Part shown: positions 7,226 through 14,958 of the stretch, in pieces
Numbering within the stretch: position 1 is the stretch's first letter
Layout of the letters: each line of letters begins with the position of its first letter
Assembly (NCBI GenBank): GCA_024280855.1
Contig: JAJRPG010000014.1
Location: forward strand, 1 to 38,161
From: Planctomycetota bacterium
GTDB taxonomy: Bacteria; Planctomycetota; Phycisphaerae; UBA1845
Reading direction: 5' to 3'
DNA: 38,161 nucleotides
Program-made: the position numbers and the translations under genes
Notes under the pieces: generated by a model
Databases searched by the model: none
Seen by the model: the letters and a program-made list of their open reading frames with translations, nothing else
What the model was told of the DNA's origin: nothing

Positions 7226-8746
7226 TTAAGTATTTTTCTGCCAGGCGTTGGCTAGGTTGAGAGCGCTGAGCATACCCTGAGCCTTGTTGAGCGTCTCCTG
7301 GTACTCCGTAGCCGGTTCGGAGTCGGCTACGATACCGGCGCCAACTTGGGCATCCACGCGGTAATCGCCATTCTCGCCGGGCGTAATCACCAAAGTTCGC
7401 AAGGTGATGCAGGTATCCAAATTCCCCGCGAAATCAATGTACCCCACTGCGCCGGCATATGGCCCGCGTTTCACCGTTTCCAATTCGTCAATAATTTGCA
7501 TAGCCCGAATTTTTGGCGCGCCGCTGACAGTGCCCACAGGAAGCACCGCACGAAGGGCATCGAGGCTGGTCATATTTTCCGCAAGCGTGCCGGATACATG
7601 ACTACAAATGTGCATGACATGGCTATATCTTTCAATGGACATCAAATCGTCGATGTTCACGCTGCCTTGTTTGCATACGCGGCCAAGATCATTTCGCCCT
7701 AAGTCTACGAGCATTACATGTTCGGCTCGCTCCTTGGGGTCGGCGAGTAATTCCTTCTCCAATCCCAAATCCTCGGCTTCGGAACGACCGCGAGGACGGG
7801 TTCCGGCAAGCGGCCTGGTTGAGACGGTATCACCTTCGATGCGGCACAAAATCTCTGGTGACGCGCCAACCAGCGAGACCTTGGGGGATTTGAGGTAGAA
7901 CATAAACGGTGACGGATTAATGACACGCAGCGCCCGGTATATGTCGAATGGCCTAGCCTTGGTTGTGGTTGAGAGTCGCTGCGAAATCACGACCTGAAAA
8001 ATATCACCGGCGCGGATATAACTTTTACAGGTATCAACAGCCTGCTCAAAGGTCTCGCGGGACATGTTACTCGTGTATTCGTTCGCGTCGTCCATGTTCT
8101 CCACCAAGGGGCGAACGGGTTCCGGCGTATCAGCGGTTAGCTTGGCTATGATAGCTTTGATTTTGTCGCAGGCCTTGTCGTAGGCGGCGTCGAGGTTGCC
8201 TTCTTTTTCGCAGTGCGCGTGCGCGACGACGATCATAAGCTTGCGCACATGATCGAAAATTACCATCTGGTCATAAATGCCAAAAAGTACATCTGGTAAA
8301 TGCCTGTCGTCCGGCGGCCCGTTGTCTAATTTGTTGGAAGCGTAGGCTCGCGCAAGATCGTAGGTCGCATAGCCTACCCCCCCACCGAGGAAACGCGGCA
8401 GCGCCGATGGTTGAGCAACGCGATATTCAGACATGACGCGCTGCAGCTCTGCTAGCGGGTCGGCGCTCTGAATGGTTTCTTCTTTCCCATCTCGAATAAT
8501 GGTCGTCTGGCTGCTGCTGGATTCGACGACGGCGATGGGGTCGATCCCCAAAAATGAATACCGCGCAATTTTTTCGCCACCCACCACACTTTCTAAAAGG
8601 AAGGCATGGTCCTCACCGCCACTGAGTCGCTCGAAAGCTGAAACAGGTGTAAGCTGGTCGCTGAGCAATTGGCAATACACGGGCACGGTATTAGCCTTGG
8701 CGGCGAGCTGATCGAAAATATGACGCTGCGGTAAGAATTCCAACAT
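7226..8746 (-). CDS. trpE: Anthranilate synthase component I (TrpE)
   Basis: 506 residues from ATG 8746, chosen because AGAGGT lies 9 nt upstream; an upstream TTG (8770) would add eight residues. It converts chorismate plus ammonia to anthranilate, the first committed step of tryptophan synthesis, in complex with a glutamine amidotransferase (TrpG) not encoded here. Motifs: the N-terminal AFLLESV element typical of the tryptophan feedback site, SPEILCRIEGD with STRPLAGTRPRG, and the C-terminal GAVGYIDFAGNLDTCITLRT chorismate-binding signature. Aminodeoxychorismate synthase PabB is the main alternative, but length and the LLES element favour TrpE. No trpG/trpD neighbour is present. The gene is read from a good promoter at 8819-8847 with about 65 nt of leader. 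Confidence 0.9.
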   Translation of the reverse strand: MLEFLPQRHIFDQLAAKANTVPVYCQLLSDQLTPVSAFERLSGGEDHAFLLESVVGGEKIARYSFLGIDPIAVVESSSSQTTIIRDGKEETIQSADPLAELQRVMSEYRVAQPSALPRFLGGGVGYATYDLARAYASNKLDNGPPDDRHLPDVLFGIYDQMVIFDHVRKLMIVVAHAHCEKEGNLDAAYDKACDKIKAIIAKLTADTPEPVRPLVENMDDANEYTSNMSRETFEQAVDTCKSYIRAGDIFQVVISQRLSTTTKARPFDIYRALRVINPSPFMFYLKSPKVSLVGASPEILCRIEGDTVSTRPLAGTRPRGRSEAEDLGLEKELLADPKERAEHVMLVDLGRNDLGRVCKQGSVNIDDLMSIERYSHVMHICSHVSGTLAENMTSLDALRAVLPVGTVSGAPKIRAMQIIDELETVKRGPYAGAVGYIDFAGNLDTCITLRTLVITPGENGDYRVDAQVGAGIVADSEPATEYQETLNKAQGMLSALNLANAWQKNT

Positions 8747-8818
8747 GGACGTAACCTCTTGCAAATACAACTTGCGAAAACAACGATTAGGGGGTGGGAT
8801 CGGTTCGCCTTGCAGGCT

Positions 8819-8847
8819 AGAATAGTATCGATGTTATCGAATGGCAA
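8819..8847 (-). promoter_or_regulatory. Sigma70-like promoter for trpE
   Basis: On the minus strand TTGCCA (8842-8847) is separated by exactly 17 nt from TATTCT (8819-8824). The predicted start is near 8812. The leader is too short to hold an obvious attenuator, and none was seen. Confidence 0.6.
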
Positions 8848-8905
8848 ATGAACGGTCTCATGCGATGACTGGTATCATATATATCTAAATCGGCGGCTAA
8901 CTTAT

Positions 8906-9277
8906 ATGTTTCAAATCTGTATCCATGATGGATTCCATGCTTCGCACTATGTAAAGCTACCTGATGGGAGCATAGAGGAGCCTCACGCCCACGATTGGCT
9001 GGTTCGCGTCTACCTTTGTCGAGAAAAGCTCGACAAGCTGGGGATGGTCGCAGATTTCCACGAAGCTCAGAAGGCGCTTTCTGATATACTCAAGCCGCTG
9101 AACAACAACGACCTCAACCAGCATGAGGCCTTGCTAACCCCGTATCCCACGGCTGAGATCGTGGCTAAATTTGTGGCGGATGCGATGGACGATAAGGATA
9201 TCGCCCCGGTACGGCGTGTTGAAGTTACGGAGGCCAAGGATTGTATCGCCATTTTCGAGCCGCCTGGAGAGGCATAA
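8906..9277 (+). CDS. 6-pyruvoyltetrahydropterin synthase-like protein with Glu in place of Cys (PTPS-III-like)
   Basis: 123 residues, the normal length for the PTPS/QueD fold. Zinc-binding histidines are visible: H14 in FHASH and H27/H29 in PHAHDW. The later PTAEIVAKFV and VTEAKDCIAIFE segments match the family's substrate-binding Glu regions. PTPS-I and QueD enzymes have a catalytic Cys a few residues before the HxH. Here that stretch reads SIEEPHAHDW, with Glu24 three residues before H27 and no Cys. An ExxHGH-type motif marks PTPS-III proteins, reported to make 6-hydroxymethyl-dihydropterin and bypass FolB in folate synthesis. Assignment to PTPS-III is inference from that motif. No folate or queuosine gene is adjacent. 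Confidence 0.7.
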   Translation: MFQICIHDGFHASHYVKLPDGSIEEPHAHDWLVRVYLCREKLDKLGMVADFHEAQKALSDILKPLNNNDLNQHEALLTPYPTAEIVAKFVADAMDDKDIAPVRRVEVTEAKDCIAIFEPPGEA

Positions 9278-9297
9278 CTGTAGCATGAGGCCTTAAT

Positions 9298-9326
9298 TTG
9301 ACGATGGATAAGCAGGTTCCTAAAAT
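9298..9326 (+). promoter_or_regulatory. Sigma70-like promoter for mcsA-mcsB
   Basis: TTGACG (9298-9303), a spacer of exactly 17 nt, TAAAAT (9321-9326). The predicted start is near 9333, about 35 nt before mcsA. Confidence 0.65.
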
Positions 9327-9367
9327 TATTCTAGGGGAACTCAGTACCTGATTAAGGTAGCCCGTTC

Positions 9368-9865
9368 ATGGACGTTGAATGCGAACATTGTAAAAAAGCC
9401 AAGGCTACCGTGCATATCACGGATGTGCCCGAAAAGCGCGAACGCCATCTTTGTGAAGCCTGCGCTCAGACCGAGGGCATCATCATCAAGCAAACTCAGC
9501 AGACGACCACAGCTATTCTTCAGGAATTTATTAAACAAAAAACCGGCATCGAAACGTCTGATGAACTGACGTGCCCTCATTGTAAGATAACCTTCCGCGA
9601 GTTTCGCGCCAAAGGCCAGCTTGGCTGTCCGCATGATTATGAAGTATTTCGTGAAGCGCTTATCCCTTTGATTCAACGCGCTCACGGTAGCGCCACGCAT
9701 CACATCGGCAAAGTACCCGCTACCGCAGATGAAGTCGTGCGTCGTCAAGCGGGAACACTTAAATTACGTCGTGAATTGGATCAAGCCTTGCAAGACGAGA
9801 ACTATGAACTCGCCGCGACGGTGAGAGACCAACTCAAAGATATGGACGTTTCCGAATCATCATGA
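9368..9865 (+). CDS. mcsA: McsA, zinc-binding activator of the McsB arginine kinase
   Basis: 165 residues. The N-terminal zinc finger has C5xxC8 and C29xxC32, and a second has CPHC at 69-72 and Cys87. A UVR-type helix hairpin lies at about 130-160 (LKLRRELDQALQDENYELAA). This is the McsA architecture: in Bacillus, McsA binds and stimulates McsB, which phosphorylates arginines and marks proteins for ClpCP. The fourth motif reads GCPHDYEVF, so the last Cys of a CxxC pair is Asp here. Its stop overlaps the mcsB start by 4 nt (ATGA), implying translational coupling. AAGGT lies 9 nt upstream of the ATG. The ctsR and clpC genes usual in Firmicutes are absent. Confidence 0.88.
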   Translation: MDVECEHCKKAKATVHITDVPEKRERHLCEACAQTEGIIIKQTQQTTTAILQEFIKQKTGIETSDELTCPHCKITFREFRAKGQLGCPHDYEVFREALIPLIQRAHGSATHHIGKVPATADEVVRRQAGTLKLRRELDQALQDENYELAATVRDQLKDMDVSESS

Positions 9866-10914
9866 ACATTGATGACTTAATACCAAACATGGGAGCGTGG
9901 CTAGGTGGACAAGGGCCTCATGCTAACGTCGTGATTTCATCACGCATTCGACTCGCTCGAAATGTGGCCCAACAACCATTTTTGTCTACGGCTAGCCCGT
10001 CGCAACGACAAGACATTTATGATTCGTTAAGCAACGAGGTTAATCGTTTATTCCCTATCAACACCGCACTTTTTATCGACGTGGACAATGCTTCGTCACT
10101 CGATCGACAACTGTTAGTCGAGCGCCATCTGATTAGCCATCATCATGCGGTGAGTGAGGGGAGCCGGGGCGTCAGCGTTTCCCATGACGAGTCTGCGGCA
10201 CTGATGATAAACGAAGAAGACCATTTGCGCGTACAGGTTCTTAGCGACGGGCTACAACTTGAACAGCTTTGGACTAAGATCAATGACATCGATGATAAGC
10301 TTAGCGAGCGAATTGCTTTCGCATTCGATGAGCAGCTTGGCTACCTGACTGTTTGCCCAACTAACGTGGGCACGGGCATTCGCGTTTCGGTGATGATGCA
10401 CTTACCTGCGTTAAAATGGACGAAGGAAATTGAACGAGTAGAACGGGCGACGCGCGATATGCGATTGGCTGTCCGTGGTCAGTATGGCGAAGGGACTGAC
10501 GTGGTTGGTGATTTATATCAAATTTCCAACCAAACCACGCTAGGCTCTTCAGAAGAAGAAATTGTCGACGTCTTCAGTAATAAAATAATTCCGCACATCG
10601 TCGAATATGAATATGCTGCCCGCGAGACGCTCATCAAACATAGCTTAGCTCAGTTTGAAGACAAAGTCTGGCGTGCGTATGGCCTGCTATCCAACGCCCG
10701 CTGTATTAGCACGCAGGAAACACAGACTTTACTCTCCCCCCTACGCATGGCTATTCAAATGGATCGATTTGATGTGATCAATATCCAAACGCTCAACGAC
10801 ATTTTTCTGCATACGCAATCTGCCCATCTGCAAAAACAAGCTGGCACGACCATGAACGGCAGCGAACGAGCCGTCGCCCGAGCGAATTACATCCGGCAAA
10901 AACTTTCGAGCTAG
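9862..10914 (+). CDS. mcsB: McsB, protein arginine kinase
   Basis: 350 residues, the normal length. It transfers phosphate from ATP to protein arginines in the cytosol. Phosphagen-kinase-type motifs: VVISSRIRLARN near residue 25, the NEEDHLR loop near 118 with the catalytic Glu, CPTNVGTGIRVSV near 165, and RGQYGEGT near 206. In Bacillus McsB an RDxxRA motif near the C-terminus forms a phospho-arginine pocket for allosteric control. The corresponding stretch here reads RAVARA, so its Asp is replaced by Ala. The kinase core looks intact. mcsA lies immediately upstream and overlaps by 4 nt. Confidence 0.9.
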   Translation: MNIDDLIPNMGAWLGGQGPHANVVISSRIRLARNVAQQPFLSTASPSQRQDIYDSLSNEVNRLFPINTALFIDVDNASSLDRQLLVERHLISHHHAVSEGSRGVSVSHDESAALMINEEDHLRVQVLSDGLQLEQLWTKINDIDDKLSERIAFAFDEQLGYLTVCPTNVGTGIRVSVMMHLPALKWTKEIERVERATRDMRLAVRGQYGEGTDVVGDLYQISNQTTLGSSEEEIVDVFSNKIIPHIVEYEYAARETLIKHSLAQFEDKVWRAYGLLSNARCISTQETQTLLSPLRMAIQMDRFDVINIQTLNDIFLHTQSAHLQKQAGTTMNGSERAVARANYIRQKLSS

Positions 10915-10944
10915 TTCCTTCGGACCATATACGCCAACTAGCTC
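10908..10944 (+). terminator. Hairpin over the mcsB stop codon (possible terminator)
   Basis: A perfect 9-bp inverted repeat, GAGCTAGTT (10908-10916) and AACTAGCTC (10936-10944), encloses a 19-nt loop and overlaps the mcsB stop. No T-run follows, so it may be a weak terminator or an mRNA-stabilising hairpin. Confidence 0.35.
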
Positions 10945-10987
10945 TAACATAACCAAGCCCCCTACTCTTTACATAGATTACAGCATC

Positions 10988-11983
10988 CTAGCCCCAGTCC
11001 CAGGCGAATTTGTTTTTGAAATGTCGGTAGTAAAGGCCGATGATGCGAAGCACAACGATATCGATATATAAATTCACGCCAGCTCTAGCTAAATTTCCAA
11101 TGATTTTATCGCTAAATGAGCCACCAGCGCCCGTGCCGGAATTGGCTAGCGCAGACCCAATAGCCCATTCGATACCTATAGCGCAACCTAAGAAACAAAG
11201 AGTAAACACATACCCATGAAGCGACCTGATTACAGTCAAAGCCATCAAGTCAATCCTAATAAGTGAGCCTATGCCGCCGAGCGTCATACACAAAATCGAT
11301 ATTGGCCAACAAACCAAGCCAAAGATAACCAAGGCCGGAATGTATGGGTCGCTCCCCATCTGTAAGAGAGCGCCAGCACCGCCGAACAAGATAGGCCCCA
11401 TGATTTGGGGGCTGATAGAACCATTAACTACGTTGACGATCAAATATACCACCAGCGGCATCATCACAAATAGCCAACTCATAAACCACTTAAATACGGG
11501 AAGTAGAAATTCATTCGACATATCTCCCGAATAGCCTACATCCGGAATATCATCATCTCCCGCAGCACTATTTAGAATAACTTCAAAACTAAATGCCGCG
11601 AACCAAAGGCTCAAAAATATGGAAACAATCATAAAAAAAAACGGAGCGACAAAAAACAAAAACCATAGCACAAGAAAAGTGGCGAGGTTGCTGGGCTTTG
11701 ATAGAAACAAAAAAGTCCATAGCACATTCTGCATGTAGCCCTTCGCCGCACGAGGCTCGGCTGGCGTTGGTGCTGGGCTAGGAATGTGACCATCTGGCGA
11801 GGGTTGAAACTGTGGCGCGTACGTGCCCGTATCTTCTAGTGGCGCTAGCGTAAGAGGGACGATTTCCGGTTCTGCTTTTGGCACGGTGAACGAGTGATCG
11901 CATTTCTTACAACGCACGCGCCGACCGGCTGCGGATTCCGGTAACTTATATTTCGCGCCACATTTACATTTATAGACTGGCAT
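10988..11983 (-). CDS. Zinc-ribbon integral membrane protein of unknown function
   Basis: 331 residues. The N-terminus is a zinc ribbon of the MJ0042 type (KCKCGAKYKLPESAAGRRVRC ... C), with C6, C8, C25 and C28. Residues about 40-85 are a Pro/Ala-rich linker. The remainder holds several hydrophobic membrane spans (for example VLWFLFFVAPFFFMIVSIF, the FVMMPLVVYLIVNVV stretch and LVIFGLVCWPISILCMTL). The C-terminal segment ends in a basic/Trp-rich tail. GAGGTGA lies just upstream of the ATG. Similar zinc-ribbon membrane proteins are common in Planctomycetota, with no established role. No functional partner is evident: the minus-strand gene upstream is mqnD, separated by a structured repeat. Confidence 0.75.
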   Translation of the reverse strand: MPVYKCKCGAKYKLPESAAGRRVRCKKCDHSFTVPKAEPEIVPLTLAPLEDTGTYAPQFQPSPDGHIPSPAPTPAEPRAAKGYMQNVLWTFLFLSKPSNLATFLVLWFLFFVAPFFFMIVSIFLSLWFAAFSFEVILNSAAGDDDIPDVGYSGDMSNEFLLPVFKWFMSWLFVMMPLVVYLIVNVVNGSISPQIMGPILFGGAGALLQMGSDPYIPALVIFGLVCWPISILCMTLGGIGSLIRIDLMALTVIRSLHGYVFTLCFLGCAIGIEWAIGSALANSGTGAGGSFSDKIIGNLARAGVNLYIDIVVLRIIGLYYRHFKNKFAWDWG

Positions 11984-12044
11984 AAATGGTCACCTCAACC
12001 AAGCCCATTGTAGCCAATATCAATATGTGTGAAAGATGTCAGTC

Positions 12045-12174
12045 GTGTGCATGAATGATTCGACGTACTCGAATCCAGGGCTGGGTGTCCCATTTTTCGA
12101 ATGTCCGTCCCCCACCCTTCGGGAGTACCCGAAGAATGGGGCACCCGACACCCCGCCAAAGCTGTCATGCACAC
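12045..12174. repeat. 130-nt nested palindrome containing hairpin repeat copy 2
   Basis: Outer arms GTGTGCATGA (12045-12054) and TCATGCACAC (12165-12174) are perfect inverse copies. Inside, GGC-GGGTGTC (12079-12089) pairs with GACACCC-GCC (12147-12157) with one mismatch. A side hairpin ATTCGA/TCGAAT sits at 12058-12074. The shared repeat core is at 12110-12146 (CTTCGGG-AGTA-CCCGAAG inside CCCCA/TGGGG). The element fills the gap between mqnD and the zinc-ribbon membrane protein gene and could act as a transcription stop after mqnD. No T-run is present. Confidence 0.7.
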
Positions 12175-12177
12175 ATG

Positions 12178-13020
12178 TCAGCCAATGAAGTCTATGGTGT
12201 CAACGGCTGGCACGATTCCGGCGTCGGCTCCTCGTTGAAGAATTTCGCGCACCGCCTCTCGGCCTTCATCGCCATAATCCACCGTTCGATCATTTACATA
12301 CATACCCACGAATGTGTCCGCTAATTTTGTATCCAAGTCGCGCGCATATTGAAGTGAATGTTTAACAGCTGCGTCTCGGTTAGCCAGGCTAAACTGAATG
12401 CTCCCTTTGAGAACACCAGCAACTTCCGTCATGGCTTCTTTGCCAAGCTCTCGGCGAATGCAATTACCTCCGAGCGGTAGTGGCAGGTTTGTTAGCTCTT
12501 TCCACCACACGCCAAGATCAACCACAAGTGCCAAGCCATGTCGGGCGTAGGTTAGCTGGCCTTCATGAATAATTAAACCCGCATCCGCTTTGCCAGCTTC
12601 GACATGTTGAAGAATTTCATCGAACATCACAACTTCGTGCGTAAACTCACCTTTGCCCAGAAGTAAGTTCAGCCCCAGAAACGCCGTGGTCATCTCACCG
12701 GGGATCGCTATCTTTTTTCCGCGTAGGTCTTCAATCGTCATGGCTTCCCGCGCGACCACCATAGGCCCGTACCCTTCGCCCATGCTCGCGCCACAATTGG
12801 TGAGCGCATACTTATCAGATACATAGGGATAAGCGTGGATACTGATAGCTGTGATGTCTAATTCGCCGCGCGTGGCTCGGTCATTGAGCGTTTGAATGTC
12901 TTGTAAAATATGCTCAAAAGACCAGCCTTTGGTTTCAAGCTGATCGGTAGCTAATCCATAAAACATAAAGGCATCGTCAGGGTCCGGGCTATGTCCAAGT
13001 GTTAAATGTCGAGGCGTCAT
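12178..13020 (-). CDS. mqnD: 1,4-dihydroxy-6-naphthoate synthase (MqnD)
   Basis: 280 residues, normal length. It converts cyclic dehypoxanthine futalosine to 1,4-dihydroxy-6-naphthoate in the futalosine route to menaquinone. Motifs: GHSPDPDDAFMFYGL at the N-terminus, then TAISIHAYPYV, SMGEGYGPMVV and GKKIAIPGEMTTAFL (substrate-binding loops of the periplasmic-binding-protein-like fold), and GLIIHEGQLTY. No signal peptide is present, as expected for a cytosolic enzyme. Other mqn genes are not in the window. It is read from a strong promoter at 13078-13106. The fold is shared with MqnA, but the SPDPDDAF start favours MqnD. Confidence 0.92.
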   Translation of the reverse strand: MTPRHLTLGHSPDPDDAFMFYGLATDQLETKGWSFEHILQDIQTLNDRATRGELDITAISIHAYPYVSDKYALTNCGASMGEGYGPMVVAREAMTIEDLRGKKIAIPGEMTTAFLGLNLLLGKGEFTHEVVMFDEILQHVEAGKADAGLIIHEGQLTYARHGLALVVDLGVWWKELTNLPLPLGGNCIRRELGKEAMTEVAGVLKGSIQFSLANRDAAVKHSLQYARDLDTKLADTFVGMYVNDRTVDYGDEGREAVREILQRGADAGIVPAVDTIDFIG

Positions 13021-13077
13021 ACGGTCATCACTTTCCAGCTAGTTATTACACGTTTCGTAAGCACTACAAGGTTCGGC

Positions 13078-13106
13078 ATTAGAGCATTTGAATCGTGGTC
13101 TGACAA
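13078..13106 (-). promoter_or_regulatory. Sigma70-like promoter for mqnD
   Basis: On the minus strand TTGTCA (13101-13106), a spacer of exactly 17 nt, TCTAAT (13078-13083). Both boxes match the consensus at 5 of 6 positions. Confidence 0.7.
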
Positions 13107-13136
13107 CCTTCTTTGTAGACGGGGCCGGTAAAGCTT

Positions 13137-13165
13137 TTGAAATGAGTAAAAAATGAGCAGATAAT
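13137..13165 (+). promoter_or_regulatory. Sigma70-like promoter for the AAA ATPase gene
   Basis: TTGAAA (13137-13142), a spacer of exactly 17 nt, GATAAT (13160-13165). It is divergent from the mqnD promoter, with about 30 nt between the two. It predicts a leader of about 80 nt before ATG 13251. Confidence 0.65.
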
Positions 13166-13250
13166 GCGGACCAAGCCCAAAATTGCTCCGAGCCGCGACG
13201 TATTGAATAGTTCAGTGGTCTCTTTTTCAAGATGTTAGGAAGATTTTGTT

Positions 13251-14687
13251 ATGACAATGCTGGATGGACAACCGCCGTTGACGCCTGTGCAAAAGCCCCG
13301 GTCACTAGGCCTACACTCAAATGTGCAGCCAGAAGCCCAGCCCATTGTCGATGCGCCCGCAACGATCATAACCGCCAACGATGCTCCGCCAGCGCCGATC
13401 GAAAATACGCCTCAAGAGCCAATGGAAAACACCATTTTTAGCCCGAAAGAATGCGAAACGAACGAAGAAGCAGGCCTGCCAGATACATACGTCGAGGCGC
13501 TGATTTTTAAGCACTTACTGTCAATCGGCGCATGTACCGGACGAAGCATAGCCAGGGATTTGTGCCTGCCAGGTAAGGCGACTATCAATATCTTGGTCGA
13601 TCTGAAAAACCGTCAATACGTCGTGTACAAAGGGCAAGCGTCGTTGGGCGACTTCGAGTATATGCTGACAGAATCAGGGCGTGTGCTTGCGAATCGCTAT
13701 TTGGAAGAATGCGCCTATTGCGGGCCTGCGCCAGTTCCTTTCACTCAATATGTAGAATCTGTTCACGCACAAACCATTCAGGCGGAAAATCCACATCGTC
13801 AACAACTTAAAGAAGCCTTCTCGGATCTTTTGATTAGCGATTTCATGTTGGACCGACTTGGGCCGGCCATCAACTCCGGTCGTGGGCTGTTCCTATACGG
13901 CGAACCCGGAAACGGAAAAACAAGTATAGCCGAGCGCATTACGCAATGCTTTGGTACTGAAATATGGATTCCCTTCGCCATTTACGCCGACGGTGAAACG
14001 ATCCAACTGTACGACCCGCAGTGCCATATAACGACAGGCACTGCTATGCCGTCCATCGTAAAAGGGCAGGGACATGATCCCAGATGGACTAGAATAAAAC
14101 GACCGACGATTATCGTCGGTGGCGAACTGACCATGCCTAGCCTGGAGCTTCAGTATGATCCTGAAACAAAAATGACGGAAGCGCCGTTTCAACTCAAGAG
14201 CAATTGCGGCACATTAGTCATCGACGACTTCGGACGACAACGGATGAATCCGATCGAATTGCTCAATCGTTGGATTGTCCCTCTGGAAAAGCGATATGAC
14301 TACCTGACGTTGTTCAATGGTAAAAAACTGCAAGTTCCCTTCGATCAGCTCATTGTATTTTCGACAAACTTAGAGCCACGAGATTTGGTTGACGATGCTT
14401 TTCTCCGCCGCATTCCATACAAAATTAATGTACCCGATCCTACGGAAAGCGAATATCGTGAACTATTCAAAATGATGAGCGACCAATTTGGCGTCCCGTT
14501 CGACGAAGAAATACTGGATCATCTGATTAAAAAGCACTACCAGGAAGCCGGTCGCCCGTTCCGAAGCTGTCACCCGCGTGACCTTATTACGCAAATTATT
14601 AATCGAGCCAAGTACGACGGAGAGGAAGCAACACCGACCAATGAACACTTTGACTTCGCCTGCGAAAGCTACTTCGCGCTACTATAG
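13251..14687 (+). CDS. AAA ATPase with N-terminal winged-helix-like domain
   Basis: 478 residues. Residues 1-75 are Pro/Ala/Glu-rich and probably disordered. Residues about 80-150 look like a winged helix (KHLLSIGACTGRSIARDLCL ... NRQYVVYKG). The ATPase core has Walker A GEPGNGKT (217-224), a Walker-B-like LVIDDFGRQ, a sensor segment LIVFSTNLEPRDLVDDAFLRRI, and a C-terminal lid helix region. AGGAAG lies 8 nt upstream of the ATG. The ordering resembles Cdc48/MoxR-like remodelling ATPases with a DNA- or partner-binding N-domain. I do not recognise a named family with certainty. The divergent neighbour mqnD gives no clue. It may remodel a protein complex; that is inference. Confidence 0.75.
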   Translation: MTMLDGQPPLTPVQKPRSLGLHSNVQPEAQPIVDAPATIITANDAPPAPIENTPQEPMENTIFSPKECETNEEAGLPDTYVEALIFKHLLSIGACTGRSIARDLCLPGKATINILVDLKNRQYVVYKGQASLGDFEYMLTESGRVLANRYLEECAYCGPAPVPFTQYVESVHAQTIQAENPHRQQLKEAFSDLLISDFMLDRLGPAINSGRGLFLYGEPGNGKTSIAERITQCFGTEIWIPFAIYADGETIQLYDPQCHITTGTAMPSIVKGQGHDPRWTRIKRPTIIVGGELTMPSLELQYDPETKMTEAPFQLKSNCGTLVIDDFGRQRMNPIELLNRWIVPLEKRYDYLTLFNGKKLQVPFDQLIVFSTNLEPRDLVDDAFLRRIPYKINVPDPTESEYRELFKMMSDQFGVPFDEEILDHLIKKHYQEAGRPFRSCHPRDLITQIINRAKYDGEEATPTNEHFDFACESYFALL

Positions 14688-14958
14688 CCCTGCTGCGACC
14701 GACGAAGGCTAACGACAACTGCATCTATTTCCTGTCATTTTGTCGCGCGAGCAGACGTCGCACCGACAACCCTGTACAACTCACGCCTAAGCTGTAATTA
14801 CTTGTTACGGCTAGCAAATTTTCCACACTTTATGCCGAATATACGGGTAGACTGTAGGTAGCGAGTCTGTATGATCGCGCCTGTTTTGAGCGTCAAAGGT
14901 TCTGTTATCCTCCGTAGGAGGGTAAGTTTTTGCGTCGAAAGCGAGAAGGATAAAAGAA

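Noticed and set aside
13064-13118. Inverted CTACAAGGTT / AACCTT-TTGTAG with a bulge
   Set aside because: It overlaps the mqnD promoter, the arms are short and the loop is long; the promoter explains the conserved-looking bases.
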